Assembly: GCA_021732025.1 (NCBI GenBank)
Contig: JAKFVU010000029.1
Span: 1 to 64,000, forward strand
Reading direction: 5' to 3'
DNA from: Candidatus Obscuribacterales bacterium
GTDB lineage: Bacteria; Cyanobacteriota; Vampirovibrionia; Obscuribacterales; Obscuribacteraceae
Length of the DNA stretch: 64,000 bases
Shown: positions 40,858-50,873 of the stretch, one piece after another
Layout of the letters: each line of letters begins with the position of its first letter
Numbering within the stretch: position 1 is the first letter of the stretch
Position numbers and translations under genes: made by a program
Notes under the pieces: model-generated
Databases searched by the model: none
Told to the model about the DNA's origin: nothing
Seen by the model: the letters and a program-made list of their open reading frames with translations, nothing else

Positions 40858-42442
40858 AGTTTTTTGCATTCCGATCATCTGCCGCAATAATCAGAATATC
40901 GTCAGGCTCAAGTCCTTCGCTTAGGTCTTTTTTGACGCTTGCTATCACGGCCTCCACTTCATCCTTTGGAGTTGCAAAAGCCATTACATCAAGAATCTCA
41001 CTTTTGCCAAGGCTATCTGAGATTACGGCCAGCGTGTTTTCGAGCGGTCGTTCAAAAACGACCGTTTGGCCTTTTTCTAACTTTCCGCTTGCAAGCGTGT
41101 ATCCAATGTCTTTCCAGTGCTCCTCGGACTCTAACATTTGAACCTTTTTTGCACCATATAATCCAAAACCAAGTGCATGTGCGGCTATCAGGACTTCTCT
41201 GGGGTTTCGATAACAAATAGGTAAAACAAAGTCCTTTTGAAAATCTAGCAAAGCATTTCCATTCTGATCAACTCCAAAAATCTGAGCTGCACTTGGAGGA
41301 GTCGCTTGAAAAATTGTTTGAAGATCGTCGTAAGCGAGTACAAATCGTCGGTCTTTTACGACACGCTCGGCTAATTTTATAAACGATGCTGGAAAGTCTT
41401 GTCCTTCATCAATGAACATAAAATCAAAGATTGGCTCTGGTTGAATATAGGTGAGCAAATCAGAACAGACATAGTCGAAAGGCTGTTTAGACAAACGAGC
41501 GGCTTCACTAAAAGATATAGGCCGTCTGTCAACATGCCTACTTAAGGTGCGATAAACACCGGGCATATCAGAAGCGCCCCATCCATGCATAACCTTTAGT
41601 TTCTCCCAGTCTGGGCCTTTGTCTTGAAACTGCTTACAAAATTTGGTTATTAGCTTTCGAATATGTTGGTAAAGACTTCGTGTGTAAAAGGTATAGACAA
41701 TCACAGCATCTGGATTTTCAATGTGAGCTTTTGCGGCTTTCATCGCTAAAATTACCGTCTTTCCAGAGCCAGCAAGCCCCCTGATTCTCTCTGGGCCCTT
41801 GACGGTGGTCGCATAACTGCGCCGCTGATTGCGATCAAATTTATTCAAATGGTCTTCAACCGTTTTTGCAAGAACTCCCTTCGAAAGAGGGGGCTGATTT
41901 TGTAGATTTCTTTTCTTCGACTTATCCAGTGCCTTAGAACCTTCGGCCGTGCTCAACAACTCTTCAAAAAGATCCGAAGATATATTGGTTTCTCGACTTT
42001 GAAGGAAGTAAATAATTTCATCGGAATTTTTAAGGACTGAGTTGTCGCTCTCCGCTGCAGCACTGTCGGCTAACAACGGGGCGAATGTAAAAGTCGATAA
42101 TGGAATCTTCAATGATGCCACACCATTCACAAGTGCCTTATTTCTTATAAGTCGACTGAACAAACATGTGGCAGCATGCGCTAAGGCTTCACTGGTCTCA
42201 GACGACATGTAGCTTTGATATGTACTTGCTTCACTAACGCCTATTAGAACAGCTCCGTGTCTAGGCGAAAGCAGCAAAATTGGTACAGAAACAACTTCAT
42301 CTTCGGCGTCGCGATAGATTGGAAAATGCCAAAAAACAACAGCATCATCCAGCGAAAGTTTTGACTCGTTCTGTCGAAGTATCTCAAATAATTCTTTGGC
42401 TACAGAGTCATCCACATCCTCTAAGGCTATTGAAAATTGCAC
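40858..42442 (-). pseudogene. N-terminal fragment of SF1 (UvrD-like) helicase
   Basis: First 528 codons of the broken helicase; the frame then reads into the insertion sequence and stops at 40793. Residues 1-190 form a domain with 'VPILLLSPRHGAVLIGV', resembling a NERD-type nuclease-related fold in outline. Helicase motifs follow: 'FDRNQRRSYA' (Q motif), Walker A 'GLAGSGKTVIL' near 230, 'FMFIDEGQDFP' (Walker B) near 345 and 'VLAYDDLQTIF' (motif III). The C-terminal motifs are at 39308-39849. The intact gene stood directly before a DUF2290 gene. Confidence 0.85.
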
Positions 42443-43019
42443 CTTTTACCGCCTTGCTATTTATCGTGGTTATTCTCGAGCAATTTCTTTTACCACGTAA
42501 CTGTATCAAATTAGGCGCATGACAACCGCGTATGCCAGCCCGAAATTTATGAAAGTTGATTACTACACAGTCGGTTTTCTGGAAGATGCATGAACCAAAT
42601 CGTCTCTTAGAGTTTGAGTAGGCCAACATATCTACAGGATCGAAACAGTAAATTCCTTGCACCTCAAAAAAAATCACCTCCGCTCTCATAGCCGCCAGCG
42701 ATGTTCCATTTAAAGCCCGCACTAGGCAGAATGTTATCCGGTGGAATGACTACCGCAACTTATTTTGCAAAGACGACGCGTGGCTAAGTGGCTGAGAATG
42801 AGTGGCTAGTTTGCTTGAGAATCTTAAACTAGCCGGCTGGCTATATGCAGTGCATCACAATTGAAGTCGGATTCGGTATGCATGCGGTACTACTGGTGGT
42901 ACCAGCTCTAAGCGTCTCACTATCAGTAGTCCACGAAATCAAGGCTGGGCATTTTGCCAAAGGGGCTCAAAAGGTAGCGGCAAAGTAGCGGCAAGGTGTT
43001 GGTATCACCTAAAACTAAA
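42443..43019. other. Gap between cargo zone and tRNA-Arg
   Basis: About 580 bases without a supported gene. It contains GGTAC(t)ACTGGTGGTACC near 42885-42905, an imperfect palindrome, and a tandem GTAGCGGCAAaGTAGCGGCAAGG at 42975-42997. The right end of the island should lie here, next to the 3' end of the tRNA gene, but I found no second copy of the tRNA end elsewhere in the window. Confidence 0.45.
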
Positions 43020-43044
43020 AGCGCTTCTCGTTCTGAGAAGCGCT
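43020..43044 (-). terminator. Terminator of tRNA-Arg transcript
   Basis: Perfect 10-bp stem AGCGCTTCTC / GAGAAGCGCT with a five-base loop; on the minus strand it is followed by TTTAGTTTTAGG. It lies 22 bases beyond the tRNA 3' end. Confidence 0.85.
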
Positions 43045-43065
43045 CGTAGTAATGGTCTTAAGATT

Positions 43066-43139
43066 CGCGGCTGGAGAGATTCGAACTCCCGACCTCATGG
43101 TTCGTAGCCATGCGCTCTATCCAGCTGGGCTACAGCCGC
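43066..43139 (-). tRNA. tRNA-Arg (anticodon ACG)
   Basis: A complete 74-base cloverleaf on the minus strand: acceptor GCGGCTG/CAGCCGC, D-arm GCCC...GAGC, anticodon stem CATGG/CCATG with loop CTACGAA (anticodon ACG, expected to be edited to ICG), T-arm GGGAG TTCGAAT CTCTC and discriminator G; CCA is not encoded. Its 3' end points toward the cargo zone on the left, the orientation of a typical integration target. Confidence 0.95.
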
Positions 43140-43236
43140 AACAAGAAGAATATTACCACAGGCTTTGTGGCTGACCTTGTACTTTATTTGATTCGGTAAA
43201 TAGTTCTGTAACGTCAGGCTTCGCAGCCAATTAAGA

Positions 43237-43902
43237 TTATTGGCCTCGGCGTCTTCTTGACCAGTGCAGCAAACTACCTTTGACATTCCCCTGTCTGGTT
43301 GTGACTGTGCCAGCACCGCCACCCGCGGCTTCTCCGGGGGCTAGCGCAGAAGGGTTATAACCCTGATAACTGTTGTAAGCGTGAATGCCTTCTGGCTGAG
43401 CTGGGGCTTTAGGAGCCGCAGCTGGCTTTGCAGTCGACTTTTTGCCCTTGCCAAGGCCACCGGCCTTAGCATTCAGGGATTTTGGAGCAGCAGAAGGCGG
43501 CGGTTGTATGGGCACGCCGTTGTTAACTTTGGGCAGTGATGGGGCCACTGAGGTGGGAAGTGAACTTGAATAGGAGGTAAAACCAGCTCTTTGTAGAGGT
43601 GCCGCGCCCCCTTGCTGGCTGGCAAAGCCCGTGGAGCTTCCTGCTTGAACTTGCCCGCTACTGTTTCTAATGATGGGTGAGTCGTCTACAAATTGAAGTT
43701 GGCGCCGGGACATATAGAAGCTAGAGCCATCGCCTAAACCTTTGCGAGCTGCTTGGCTAGTACTGCTAAAGCCACCTTGGGCTGATGCTTGTGAAATTGC
43801 ACCTAGTAAAGTTGCGCCGGTCAAAAGGGTGACTAGGGTTAGCTTTACCGTTACGGCCTTGGCGAATTCTGCTCTTTGATTCTTGATAAACAATGCGCTC
43901 AT
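43237..43902 (-). CDS. Exported low-complexity protein
   Basis: I take ATG 43902, with AGGG upstream, as start, giving 221 residues with a long signal peptide ('KLTLVTLLTGATLLGAISQASAQ'). The mature protein is rich in Gly, Ser, Ala, Pro and Gln without fixed structure and ends in a basic 'WSRRRRGQ'. Lys/Ala-rich 'GLGKGKKSTAKPAAAPKAP' lies in the middle. No family recognised; a surface or envelope protein is likely. It lies just outside the tRNA gene, probably in the conserved host backbone. Confidence 0.65.
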   Translation of the reverse strand: MSALFIKNQRAEFAKAVTVKLTLVTLLTGATLLGAISQASAQGGFSSTSQAARKGLGDGSSFYMSRRQLQFVDDSPIIRNSSGQVQAGSSTGFASQQGGAAPLQRAGFTSYSSSLPTSVAPSLPKVNNGVPIQPPPSAAPKSLNAKAGGLGKGKKSTAKPAAAPKAPAQPEGIHAYNSYQGYNPSALAPGEAAGGGAGTVTTRQGNVKGSLLHWSRRRRGQ

Positions 43903-44181
43903 GGTCTTAATCCCTATTCTCTTAAAACGTTGGCCCTGGCCATTCATTCGCTCTACGATTACCAAAATTGGCAGCCACGGCATTCTATATGATTCACTCA
44001 GTTAAATGCTTTTAAATAACAATGTCAAGTTATCGTCGCTGGGTGTCTCGGTTAGCCTCATAATGTCTGCCAAGCCGCCGTGGTGGCCGTTGGCTGCCAA
44101 GAACATGTTAAACTATGCAGAGCTTCTTTGCTTGAAGAATCATCGGTTGAGCCGCGCGGCGGGCTCCTAAAGGCGGTAGGC

Positions 44182-45051
44182 ATGGGCTTTTCTACCCTAA
44201 CTCAGGATAATAGTGTACGAGTGGCGACTGTATTAGGTCTTGTATCTGGCGAAGGCAAATTGCCTGCCCTTTTGGCGCAATCGGCCAAAGAACGCGGCTA
44301 TCGAGTGGTGGCGCTGGCGCTTTCAGAAAGTGCAGAAAGTCAGGTTTTGCCCCATGCCGATAAGACAATTTTGATTGCACCAGGTCAGATTGGTCGCAGC
44401 ATCGGTTTATTGAAAAAAGAAAATTGCCAAAATATTGTATTTATCGGCAAGGTTCCTAAAATCAACTTGCTACGACAGATTCACAAGCTTGACTGGCTGG
44501 CAGTCAAAGAACTTAGTAAATTGCCAAACTTCAACGATGACACCATTCAGTTTGCTGTTGGTGACATTATGGAAGCTCATGGCCTCAAGGTTTTGACTCA
44601 ATCAGAGTTTTTACGTCATCTCTTCCCCGAAATCGGAGTGCTGACAACGAGTGCTCCAACGGCCGCTCAGTATGCTGATATTGAGTATGGAATGGGTGTT
44701 GCTCGCGAGATCGCTCGCTTAGATATTGGTCAGACTGTAATTGTAAAAGACCGCATGATTCTTGCTCTCGAGGCAATTGAAGGCACTGATGAAGCCATCA
44801 AGCGTGCTGTTAAATTGGCTCAGGGCCCTGTGGTTGTCTGCAAGGTTTCTAAACCCAATCAAGATCAACGCTTTGATATTCCCACTGTGGGCATGACCAC
44901 GCTCAACTCAATGGTGCGTGACAATCCTAACCCTGGTGGTGTCTTGGCTGTTGAAGCAAAAGAAACCTTAGTTGTTGAGCAAGACGAGATGATTAAATTC
45001 GCTGAGGCCAATGGTATTTCAATCGTTGCAGCCCCGTTGCCGACGGCTTAG
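44182..45051 (+). CDS. lpxI: UDP-2,3-diacylglucosamine pyrophosphatase LpxI
   Basis: LpxI hydrolyses UDP-2,3-diacylglucosamine to lipid X and UMP in lipid A biosynthesis, replacing LpxH in many bacteria. Family features: 'VLGLVSGEGKLPALLAQSA' at the N-terminus, 'IGKVPKINLLR' near residue 90, 'GVLTTSAPTAAQYADIEYG' near 150, and a C-terminal DUF1009 core with 'GTDEAIKRA', 'DQRFDIPTVGMTTLNSM' and 'GVLAVEAKETLVVEQ'. ATG 44182 with AAAGG upstream gives 289 residues, normal for the family; the longer frame adds 34 unrelated residues. It implies an outer membrane with lipid A. Confidence 0.92.
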   Translation: MGFSTLTQDNSVRVATVLGLVSGEGKLPALLAQSAKERGYRVVALALSESAESQVLPHADKTILIAPGQIGRSIGLLKKENCQNIVFIGKVPKINLLRQIHKLDWLAVKELSKLPNFNDDTIQFAVGDIMEAHGLKVLTQSEFLRHLFPEIGVLTTSAPTAAQYADIEYGMGVAREIARLDIGQTVIVKDRMILALEAIEGTDEAIKRAVKLAQGPVVVCKVSKPNQDQRFDIPTVGMTTLNSMVRDNPNPGGVLAVEAKETLVVEQDEMIKFAEANGISIVAAPLPTA

Positions 45052-45164
45052 AAATTTCAATCTGGGGAAAACACTGAGCGAGATGTAGCCTTTCGGTTGT
45101 AGATGTGAGTAGGGGTTACAATGGCATAATGAGGTCAGCTCATGGCCACTTGAGGTAGATTAGA

Positions 45165-46457
45165 TTGTTGATGACAGAAAGAATGACTGCTGTGAAAGCT
45201 AATATGAAAATTTCTCGTGCCCTTTCAGTGGCAGTCAGTGCCGCACTGCTCGCAGTTAGTCTCACTGTTCCAGGTTTTGCTGCCGAACCAGAAACGACAC
45301 CAGCAAAATATACTCCCTTAAAATCTGCTCCCTCGAAGGCTGCTCCTTCGACATCCGCATCTTCAGCATCTGAAAAAGAAGCTGAATCTCAAGCGTCTAC
45401 TGGTACCAAATTTAGTACCGTCAGAAAAGCTGTAGATTATGTAACATCTAAGACTGGTACTGCGAATGCAGCTGACAAAACAACAGCGGCAGATGCTGGC
45501 AAAACTACAACTGAAGCTACAGTTGATCTCACTCCGGCTATGACTGCCGAGCAAGCTACTGCGGCTGCTGCCTATGCTGTGCGAGAGGCTAAGCGGCAAG
45601 CTGCCACCATGCAGGCTGAAGCCTTACACAATGAAGCGCTCGACCACTACGAGTTAGCAAGAGTCTATCTTGGTCAGTGGAATGCTGAGATGGCAGAAAT
45701 TGAACTACAAGCGGCTGTGATGTGTGAGCCCGGCATCAAAGCTGTGCACCGCGACTATGTTTTTGTTGCTCTGATGCGAGCCAATATCATGAAAGCTATT
45801 GCTGAAGCAATGATGGTTGTTGGGCTCGGTGAGCCAATTCCGCTTGATGACGCCCAAAAAGAAAAGTTGAAAGAGTCGGCTTGCAAGGCCCATTACATTA
45901 AGGGTATCGCTGCCGCTCGCGAGACTAAATGGAAAGATGCTATCACTGAGTTTCAGTGGGCATTGAGCTACCAGCCTAACAATGCGCGTGTGAGCAGATC
46001 GATGGCATTTGCATACGCTAGTTTGGGCGATTTCAATAAAGCAGAGAAAGAATACGCAGCCAGTTTCGCTATGGACCCATCAGATGCCTTCGCCCATGCT
46101 GATTTGGCTTTCCTCTTAGAGAAAGCTGGCAATACCAATAAGGCCATGGAACAGTTAGAAGAAGCTGTTAAGTTGCAGCCAAACGTTGCTGCCCTGCACG
46201 TCGATCTTGCTTGGTTGGCTGAATCAAAAGGTGACTTGAACCGCGCCAGCGCTGAGTTTGAAGAAGCCGTTAAGCTGTCTCCGAAGCACGCTGCATTGTG
46301 GACCCACCTTGGCAAATTGTTCGCTCGACAGGGTTTATCCGACCGGGCAATTGATGCCTACAAGGCTGCTCTAGACCTAGACCCAGAGCAGCAGGATGCC
46401 GAACAGGGTCTTCACTTGTTAGAGCCTGCCACCAAGCCAAACGCTAATAAGGCTTAA
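45165..46457 (+). CDS. Exported TPR-repeat protein
   Basis: A periplasmic or surface protein of about 430 residues. A signal peptide ('ISRALSVAVSAALLAVSL', cleavage near 'GFAAEP') is followed by a low-complexity Ala/Thr/Lys stretch to about residue 125, then helices. From about 240 to the end are at least five TPR units, e.g. 'AFAYASLGDFNKAEKEYAAS', 'AFLLEKAGNTNKAMEQLEEA' and 'GKLFARQGLSDRAIDAYKAA'. TPR arrays hold protein partners. TTG 45165 with GAGG nine bases upstream or ATG 45171 are possible starts. Confidence 0.78.
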   Translation: MLMTERMTAVKANMKISRALSVAVSAALLAVSLTVPGFAAEPETTPAKYTPLKSAPSKAAPSTSASSASEKEAESQASTGTKFSTVRKAVDYVTSKTGTANAADKTTAADAGKTTTEATVDLTPAMTAEQATAAAAYAVREAKRQAATMQAEALHNEALDHYELARVYLGQWNAEMAEIELQAAVMCEPGIKAVHRDYVFVALMRANIMKAIAEAMMVVGLGEPIPLDDAQKEKLKESACKAHYIKGIAAARETKWKDAITEFQWALSYQPNNARVSRSMAFAYASLGDFNKAEKEYAASFAMDPSDAFAHADLAFLLEKAGNTNKAMEQLEEAVKLQPNVAALHVDLAWLAESKGDLNRASAEFEEAVKLSPKHAALWTHLGKLFARQGLSDRAIDAYKAALDLDPEQQDAEQGLHLLEPATKPNANKA

Positions 46458-46608
46458 GCCATCTCTGCAATGATTGAAGGATTCCACCGGTAGTCTGGCC
46501 CATCTCAGTTGGGCGGCGTAGAGCTTAGATTAAATCTTGTCGTAGTCTCCCCAATGACAGGGGCTGGCTCCATCTTTAATATCAAGGTCGCGCGTAGTTA
46601 CAAGTTGA

Positions 46609-47727
46609 ATGAACGGATTACCGATGCCTTTAGATCGCCCCGACAATTCACCACCAGACGGCAACTCCTCTTTCGAGAATGTGGCTAAGGTCACAGCGCG
46701 CACTCTTTCGCAAACACCGTCTGCCTTTTACGATGAAATTAGTCGCGATATTCGTGAGCATCCAGCAGACGTTTTGACCAGAGGAGCCGCTGGTGTAGCC
46801 ATCGGTGCTGTCGGCACAGTTCTTTTGAAAAATCAGAAAGTTGCCTTGGTGGCTGCAGTTGCTGGCATTGGTTGGCAAGGTTACGAGGCCGCCACTTCGC
46901 TTAGTGGATTTGTGAAAAAAGCTGCTAATGCAGACACTGACAACGCTCGCGAGCATCTCGCCAGCACTAGCGCTCACAATCTGGGTCGCAGTCTCACTAA
47001 TTTTGCTGAAACCGCTCCTGGTATGGCAATCGGCGGATATGCCGCTAGTAGAGCCTTCGGTGCGCCGCCCATCTACAATCGCATCGGCAAAGCTGTAGAT
47101 GAGAAAATAATCTTGCCCGTCAAAGACCGAGTTGCCTTTGTGGGCCCCGGATCTGAGCGATTGCCACTTTCGTTAGTGAGCAAAGATGTGCAGGGAAAAG
47201 CCACAGTTGATGTCTTAGAGTTGAGCCGCATCATGGGTGAGAAGCACCCATGGAAGGGCGTTGAAACTGGTAGCACGCTTGATCTTAGCTCTCTGAAGTT
47301 GAGCCGCGCAGTGGCTGGTACGAAAGAGGAGCTGAAGTGGCTTCCAGGCAGTACTAAGGCCGACAAAATTCCATTTCATATTCATGGACCCGAAGCTGGT
47401 GTTGGCGCACGGCCTTCTTTGAGCGATTTGCTTGCCACCCGCGGTCTGGGTATTGTTAAGCAAGGCGACCAGGTGGCTTTCTACGCAGGTCAGTTTGAGC
47501 AGCTGAGCATGATGAAGAATGCCGGTAAGCTTGAATTCTTCCAGCCCAATATGCGCTCGGTGGTTGTAGACCATGCATCGCAGACAGCTCGCAGCCTAAC
47601 TGGCAGCTACGACAGGGTCTTGGGATGGCAGATGAATGAGTCTAGGCATCTTGATTACCAGGGCACCTTAAAGGCTCTCAGAGCGCTTGATTTGCGCAAT
47701 CCTCTTAAGGCTCTTGAAGGAATCTAG
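46609..47727 (+). CDS. Protein of unknown function with Gly/Ala-rich hydrophobic segments
   Basis: I do not recognise this 372-residue protein. Residues 55-90 and 130-150 are Gly/Ala-rich and hydrophobic ('GAAGVAIGAVGTVLL', 'VALVAAVAGIGWQGY', 'APGMAIGGYAASRAFG'), perhaps short membrane-associated helices. The C-terminal 200 residues are a mixed alpha/beta domain. The N-terminus is polar, without signal peptide. No good ribosome binding site was seen. It could be a host surface or effector-like protein; nothing decides this. Confidence 0.6.
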   Translation: MNGLPMPLDRPDNSPPDGNSSFENVAKVTARTLSQTPSAFYDEISRDIREHPADVLTRGAAGVAIGAVGTVLLKNQKVALVAAVAGIGWQGYEAATSLSGFVKKAANADTDNAREHLASTSAHNLGRSLTNFAETAPGMAIGGYAASRAFGAPPIYNRIGKAVDEKIILPVKDRVAFVGPGSERLPLSLVSKDVQGKATVDVLELSRIMGEKHPWKGVETGSTLDLSSLKLSRAVAGTKEELKWLPGSTKADKIPFHIHGPEAGVGARPSLSDLLATRGLGIVKQGDQVAFYAGQFEQLSMMKNAGKLEFFQPNMRSVVVDHASQTARSLTGSYDRVLGWQMNESRHLDYQGTLKALRALDLRNPLKALEGI

Positions 47728-47898
47728 CCACGTTTTAACAGTTAATGTGGCCCGGGCATTTAATGCAGATATATGCGCTGGCTATGACTTGATAGTTTCT
47801 TGATTCTCAAAAGTTACGGAAGTGCGCTCAGGTGCTCGTAGTTATGCCCAAGTGGGCTAGAATATGGCAAATTGTGCCCATTTCTTAGGAAAATACAT

Positions 47899-48330
47899 AT
47901 GAAGGTACAAGAAGGCCTCAAGGCCCATACCAAATATTTGTGGTTTGACACGAAGCAAAAGCGTGAATACATCCGCATCACAGATGATGTTCAGCAATTT
48001 CTAGAAGAAACCGGTCTGAGAGAAGGGTTCATTCTGGTGTCGGCCATGCATATTACCGCTGGGGTTTATGTAAACGATTGGGAGAACGGCCTGATCAAAG
48101 ACATCGATCAATGGCTGGAAAAACTGGCGCCAGTTAATCCCGACTACCACCACCATAATACTGGTGAAGATAACGGAGACGCTCATCTCAAGCGCATTTT
48201 GATTAATCACCAGGTAATGGTACCTGTCACTGATGGCAAACTCGACTTGGGTCCGTGGGAGCAAATTTTTTATGCAGAGTTTGATGGCCAGCGCAAAAAG
48301 AGAGTAATTCTCAAAGCGCTTGGCTTATAG
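47899..48330 (+). CDS. yjbQ: YjbQ/UPF0047 family protein
   Basis: A 143-residue protein of the conserved YjbQ family, some members of which have weak thiamine-phosphate synthase activity. Signatures are '[15 protein letters not shown]', '[18 protein letters not shown]' with clustered metal-binding His/Asp, '[26 protein letters not shown]' and '[11 protein letters not shown]'. ATG 47899 follows AGGA at eight bases; the longer frame adds nine residues. A single gene between unrelated neighbours. Confidence 0.9.
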   Translation: MKVQEGLKAHTKYLWFDTKQKREYIRITDDVQQFLEETGLREGFILVSAMHITAGVYVNDWENGLIKDIDQWLEKLAPVNPDYHHHNTGEDNGDAHLKRILINHQVMVPVTDGKLDLGPWEQIFYAEFDGQRKKRVILKALGL

Positions 48331-48382
48331 CTAGTAATTAGAATTCTAGCTTTCGAAAAAACAATTTCAACGAGGTAAGAAA

Positions 48383-50653
48383 ATGACAGTAAAAGAGAGA
48401 GGGTATTCTATGACGGGCCGTACATCCTCGTCACCCCACGCTGATGCGCGCGGTGCCGCTAAAAGAACAGTGCAAGGGCGTGAACCAGTGCAGATGTCGG
48501 TTGACTTCAGCCGCACCACGGTATCAGAAGTGTTCGGACAGAATGTCTTCAATCGTGCTGTTATGCGCAAACTTCTACCTAAGCATGTCTACAAGGCATT
48601 CTTACGTTGTTTAGATTTCGGTGAAGCACTTCACCCATCTATGGCTGATATCGTGGCCAATGCCATGAAAGACTGGGCTTTGTCTAAAGGCGCTACTCAC
48701 TTCACCCACTGGTTCCACCCATTGACCGGTCTTACTGCTGAGAAGCACGATTCGTTCTTGGTATCGAGTGCTGAAGATGGCGGAGCTATTCTTGAGTTCT
48801 CAGGCAAGCTTCTCATTCAGGGTGAGCCTGATGCATCGAGCTTCCCTTCTGGTGGTATCAGATCCACTTTTGAAGCCCGCGGCTATACTGGTTGGGACCC
48901 AACCAGCCCAGCTTTCTTGATGGAAAGCACTAACGGCAAAACACTCTGTATTCCTACAGTATTTTGCTCATATTCTGGTCATGCGCTAGACAAAAAGACA
49001 CCACTACTTCGTTCACTAGAAGCGCTCAACAAGCAGAGCGTGCACTTGCTCAAGCTTCTCGGCAACAAAGATGTGAAGCGTGTTAATTGCACAGTGGGCG
49101 CTGAACAGGAATATTTCTTGATTGACGAAGCCTACTACATGTCGCGTCCTGACTTGATTAACAGCGGTCGCGCCTTGTTTGGTGCTAAGCCACCACGTGG
49201 CCAAGAAATGGAAGATCACTATTGGGGTTCAATCAAAGAGCGCGTATTGGCTTTCATGATGGACACTGAAGCTGAGTGCTACAAGCTTGGCGTACCAGTC
49301 AAGACTCGTCACAACGAGGTTGCTCCAGCTCAGTTTGAAGTAGCACCAGTCTTTGAATATAGCAACGTTGCTGTTGACCACAACATGCTTTTGATGGAAG
49401 TCTTCCGCAAAACAGCTCAGAAGCATGGTTTGCGTTGCCTCTTCCATGAGAAGCCATTCAGTGGTGTCAACGGCAGTGGTAAGCACAACAACTGGTCGAT
49501 GGCTGACGATCAAGGCAACAACTTGCTTGAGCCAGGCACAACACCGCAAGACAACTTGCAATTCATTGTTGTGTTGACCACAGTAGTGCGTGCAATCAAT
49601 AAGTATGGTCATCTACTCAGAGCAAGTATTGCTTCTGCTGGTAACGATCATAGACTGGGCGCCAATGAAGCTCCACCGGCCATCATGAGCATTTACCTGG
49701 GCGATAAGCTTTCAGCCGTTGTGCAAACTTTGATCGCTGGTAAAAAAGAGATTCTTGGCGAAATCGGCAAGGTTCTTCAATTTGGAGTGTCTACTCTGCC
49801 TGATCTTCCACGTGATGATTCTGACAGAAACAGAACCTCCCCATTTGCTTTCACTGGTAACAAGTTTGAGTTCCGTGCCGTTGGCTCTAGCCAATCAATC
49901 GCTTGGCCGAACACTGTTCTCAACACAATCGTAGCTGAGTCTATGGACTACATCTCAACTGCTATTGCAGCTGAGATTAAGGGTGGCCTTGATGTTAATG
50001 CTGCCGCTGAGAAAGTAGTGCGTCAGACTCTTGTTGAAAACGAGCGCATCTTATTCAATGGCGATAACTATTCGAAAGCTTGGCACGATGAGGCTGAGCG
50101 TCGTGGTTTGCCAAACTTGAAGAATACAGTTGACGCTTTGCCAGTTCTCAACGAAAAAGAAGTGAAAGAGCTGTTCAAGAAGTACGAAGTGCTGCAAGAA
50201 GATGAGCTCTTCAGCCGCTACAACGTCCAACTTGAGTCTTATTGTAAGACCGTCAACATTGAGTCGTTGCTAACTGCTAACATTGCTCGCACCATTATTC
50301 TTCCTGCTTCCTTTGAGTACCAGCTCAAAATAGCCCACACAATTGCCACCACTAAGGCAGCTGTGAGTGGAATTAATTTGGATGAGCAAGAGAGCCTTCT
50401 CAAGCTAGTTTGTGATCGGGTTTCATTCTTGCAAGTTGAAGTTGATAAGCTTGAAAATTTGATTCTCGAAGGTAAGAAAGACGACAATGGTGACCACGGT
50501 GAAGTCGATCTTCTCCGCAAGGCCAAGTTCTATCAAGAGCGAATCATTCCGGCCATGAATTCTGTTCGTGACGGTGCTGATAAGCTTGAGACCATTGTTG
50601 ACGATGCCCTTTGGCCATTGCCTAAGTTCCGCGAGATGCTTTATATCTATTAA
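48383..50653 (+). CDS. glnN: Glutamine synthetase type III
   Basis: GSIII makes glutamine from glutamate, ammonia and ATP and is the large form typical of Bacteroidetes, many cyanobacteria and relatives. The N-terminal 'FGQNVFNRAVMRKLLPK' and 'GATHFTHWFHPLTGLTAEKHDSF' are family hallmarks. The catalytic domain shows 'VGAEQEYFLID', 'EVAPAQFEVAPVFE', 'NGSGKHNNWS' and 'FRAVGSSQSIAWPNTVLN'. At 756 residues it is normal for GSIII. CGAGGT precedes the ATG. It is a single-gene transcript with a good terminator; I see no obvious NtcA site. Confidence 0.95.
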   Translation: MTVKERGYSMTGRTSSSPHADARGAAKRTVQGREPVQMSVDFSRTTVSEVFGQNVFNRAVMRKLLPKHVYKAFLRCLDFGEALHPSMADIVANAMKDWALSKGATHFTHWFHPLTGLTAEKHDSFLVSSAEDGGAILEFSGKLLIQGEPDASSFPSGGIRSTFEARGYTGWDPTSPAFLMESTNGKTLCIPTVFCSYSGHALDKKTPLLRSLEALNKQSVHLLKLLGNKDVKRVNCTVGAEQEYFLIDEAYYMSRPDLINSGRALFGAKPPRGQEMEDHYWGSIKERVLAFMMDTEAECYKLGVPVKTRHNEVAPAQFEVAPVFEYSNVAVDHNMLLMEVFRKTAQKHGLRCLFHEKPFSGVNGSGKHNNWSMADDQGNNLLEPGTTPQDNLQFIVVLTTVVRAINKYGHLLRASIASAGNDHRLGANEAPPAIMSIYLGDKLSAVVQTLIAGKKEILGEIGKVLQFGVSTLPDLPRDDSDRNRTSPFAFTGNKFEFRAVGSSQSIAWPNTVLNTIVAESMDYISTAIAAEIKGGLDVNAAAEKVVRQTLVENERILFNGDNYSKAWHDEAERRGLPNLKNTVDALPVLNEKEVKELFKKYEVLQEDELFSRYNVQLESYCKTVNIESLLTANIARTIILPASFEYQLKIAHTIATTKAAVSGINLDEQESLLKLVCDRVSFLQVEVDKLENLILEGKKDDNGDHGEVDLLRKAKFYQERIIPAMNSVRDGADKLETIVDDALWPLPKFREMLYIY

Positions 50654-50686
50654 AAAGTACCTCTCGGTAAAATAGTCTGATAATTG

Positions 50687-50722
50687 AAAGCTCGGAGTCC
50701 GCAATAGGGCTCCGAGCTTTTA
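50687..50722 (+). terminator. Rho-independent terminator after glnN
   Basis: AAAGCTCGGAGTCC pairs with GGGCTCCGAGCTTT around GCAATA (one G-T pair), ending in TTTTA. Confidence 0.9.
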
Positions 50723-50873
50723 CTTTGCTACTGTTACAGCCGATAACCTGCGTGGCGGCGGCAGTCGATTGTGGTATCGTTTTTGGTGCATCTCTACTTC
50801 AGATTTTAGCTCGACAGCGAACAACCAGAGCGCGACTGTCCTATAATCAGAAGGAAGGGCGAGGAATAGGTTA

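Noticed and set aside
42408..42722. 104-codon minus frame upstream of the helicase
   Set aside because: Overlaps the helicase start in another frame and has no start signal.
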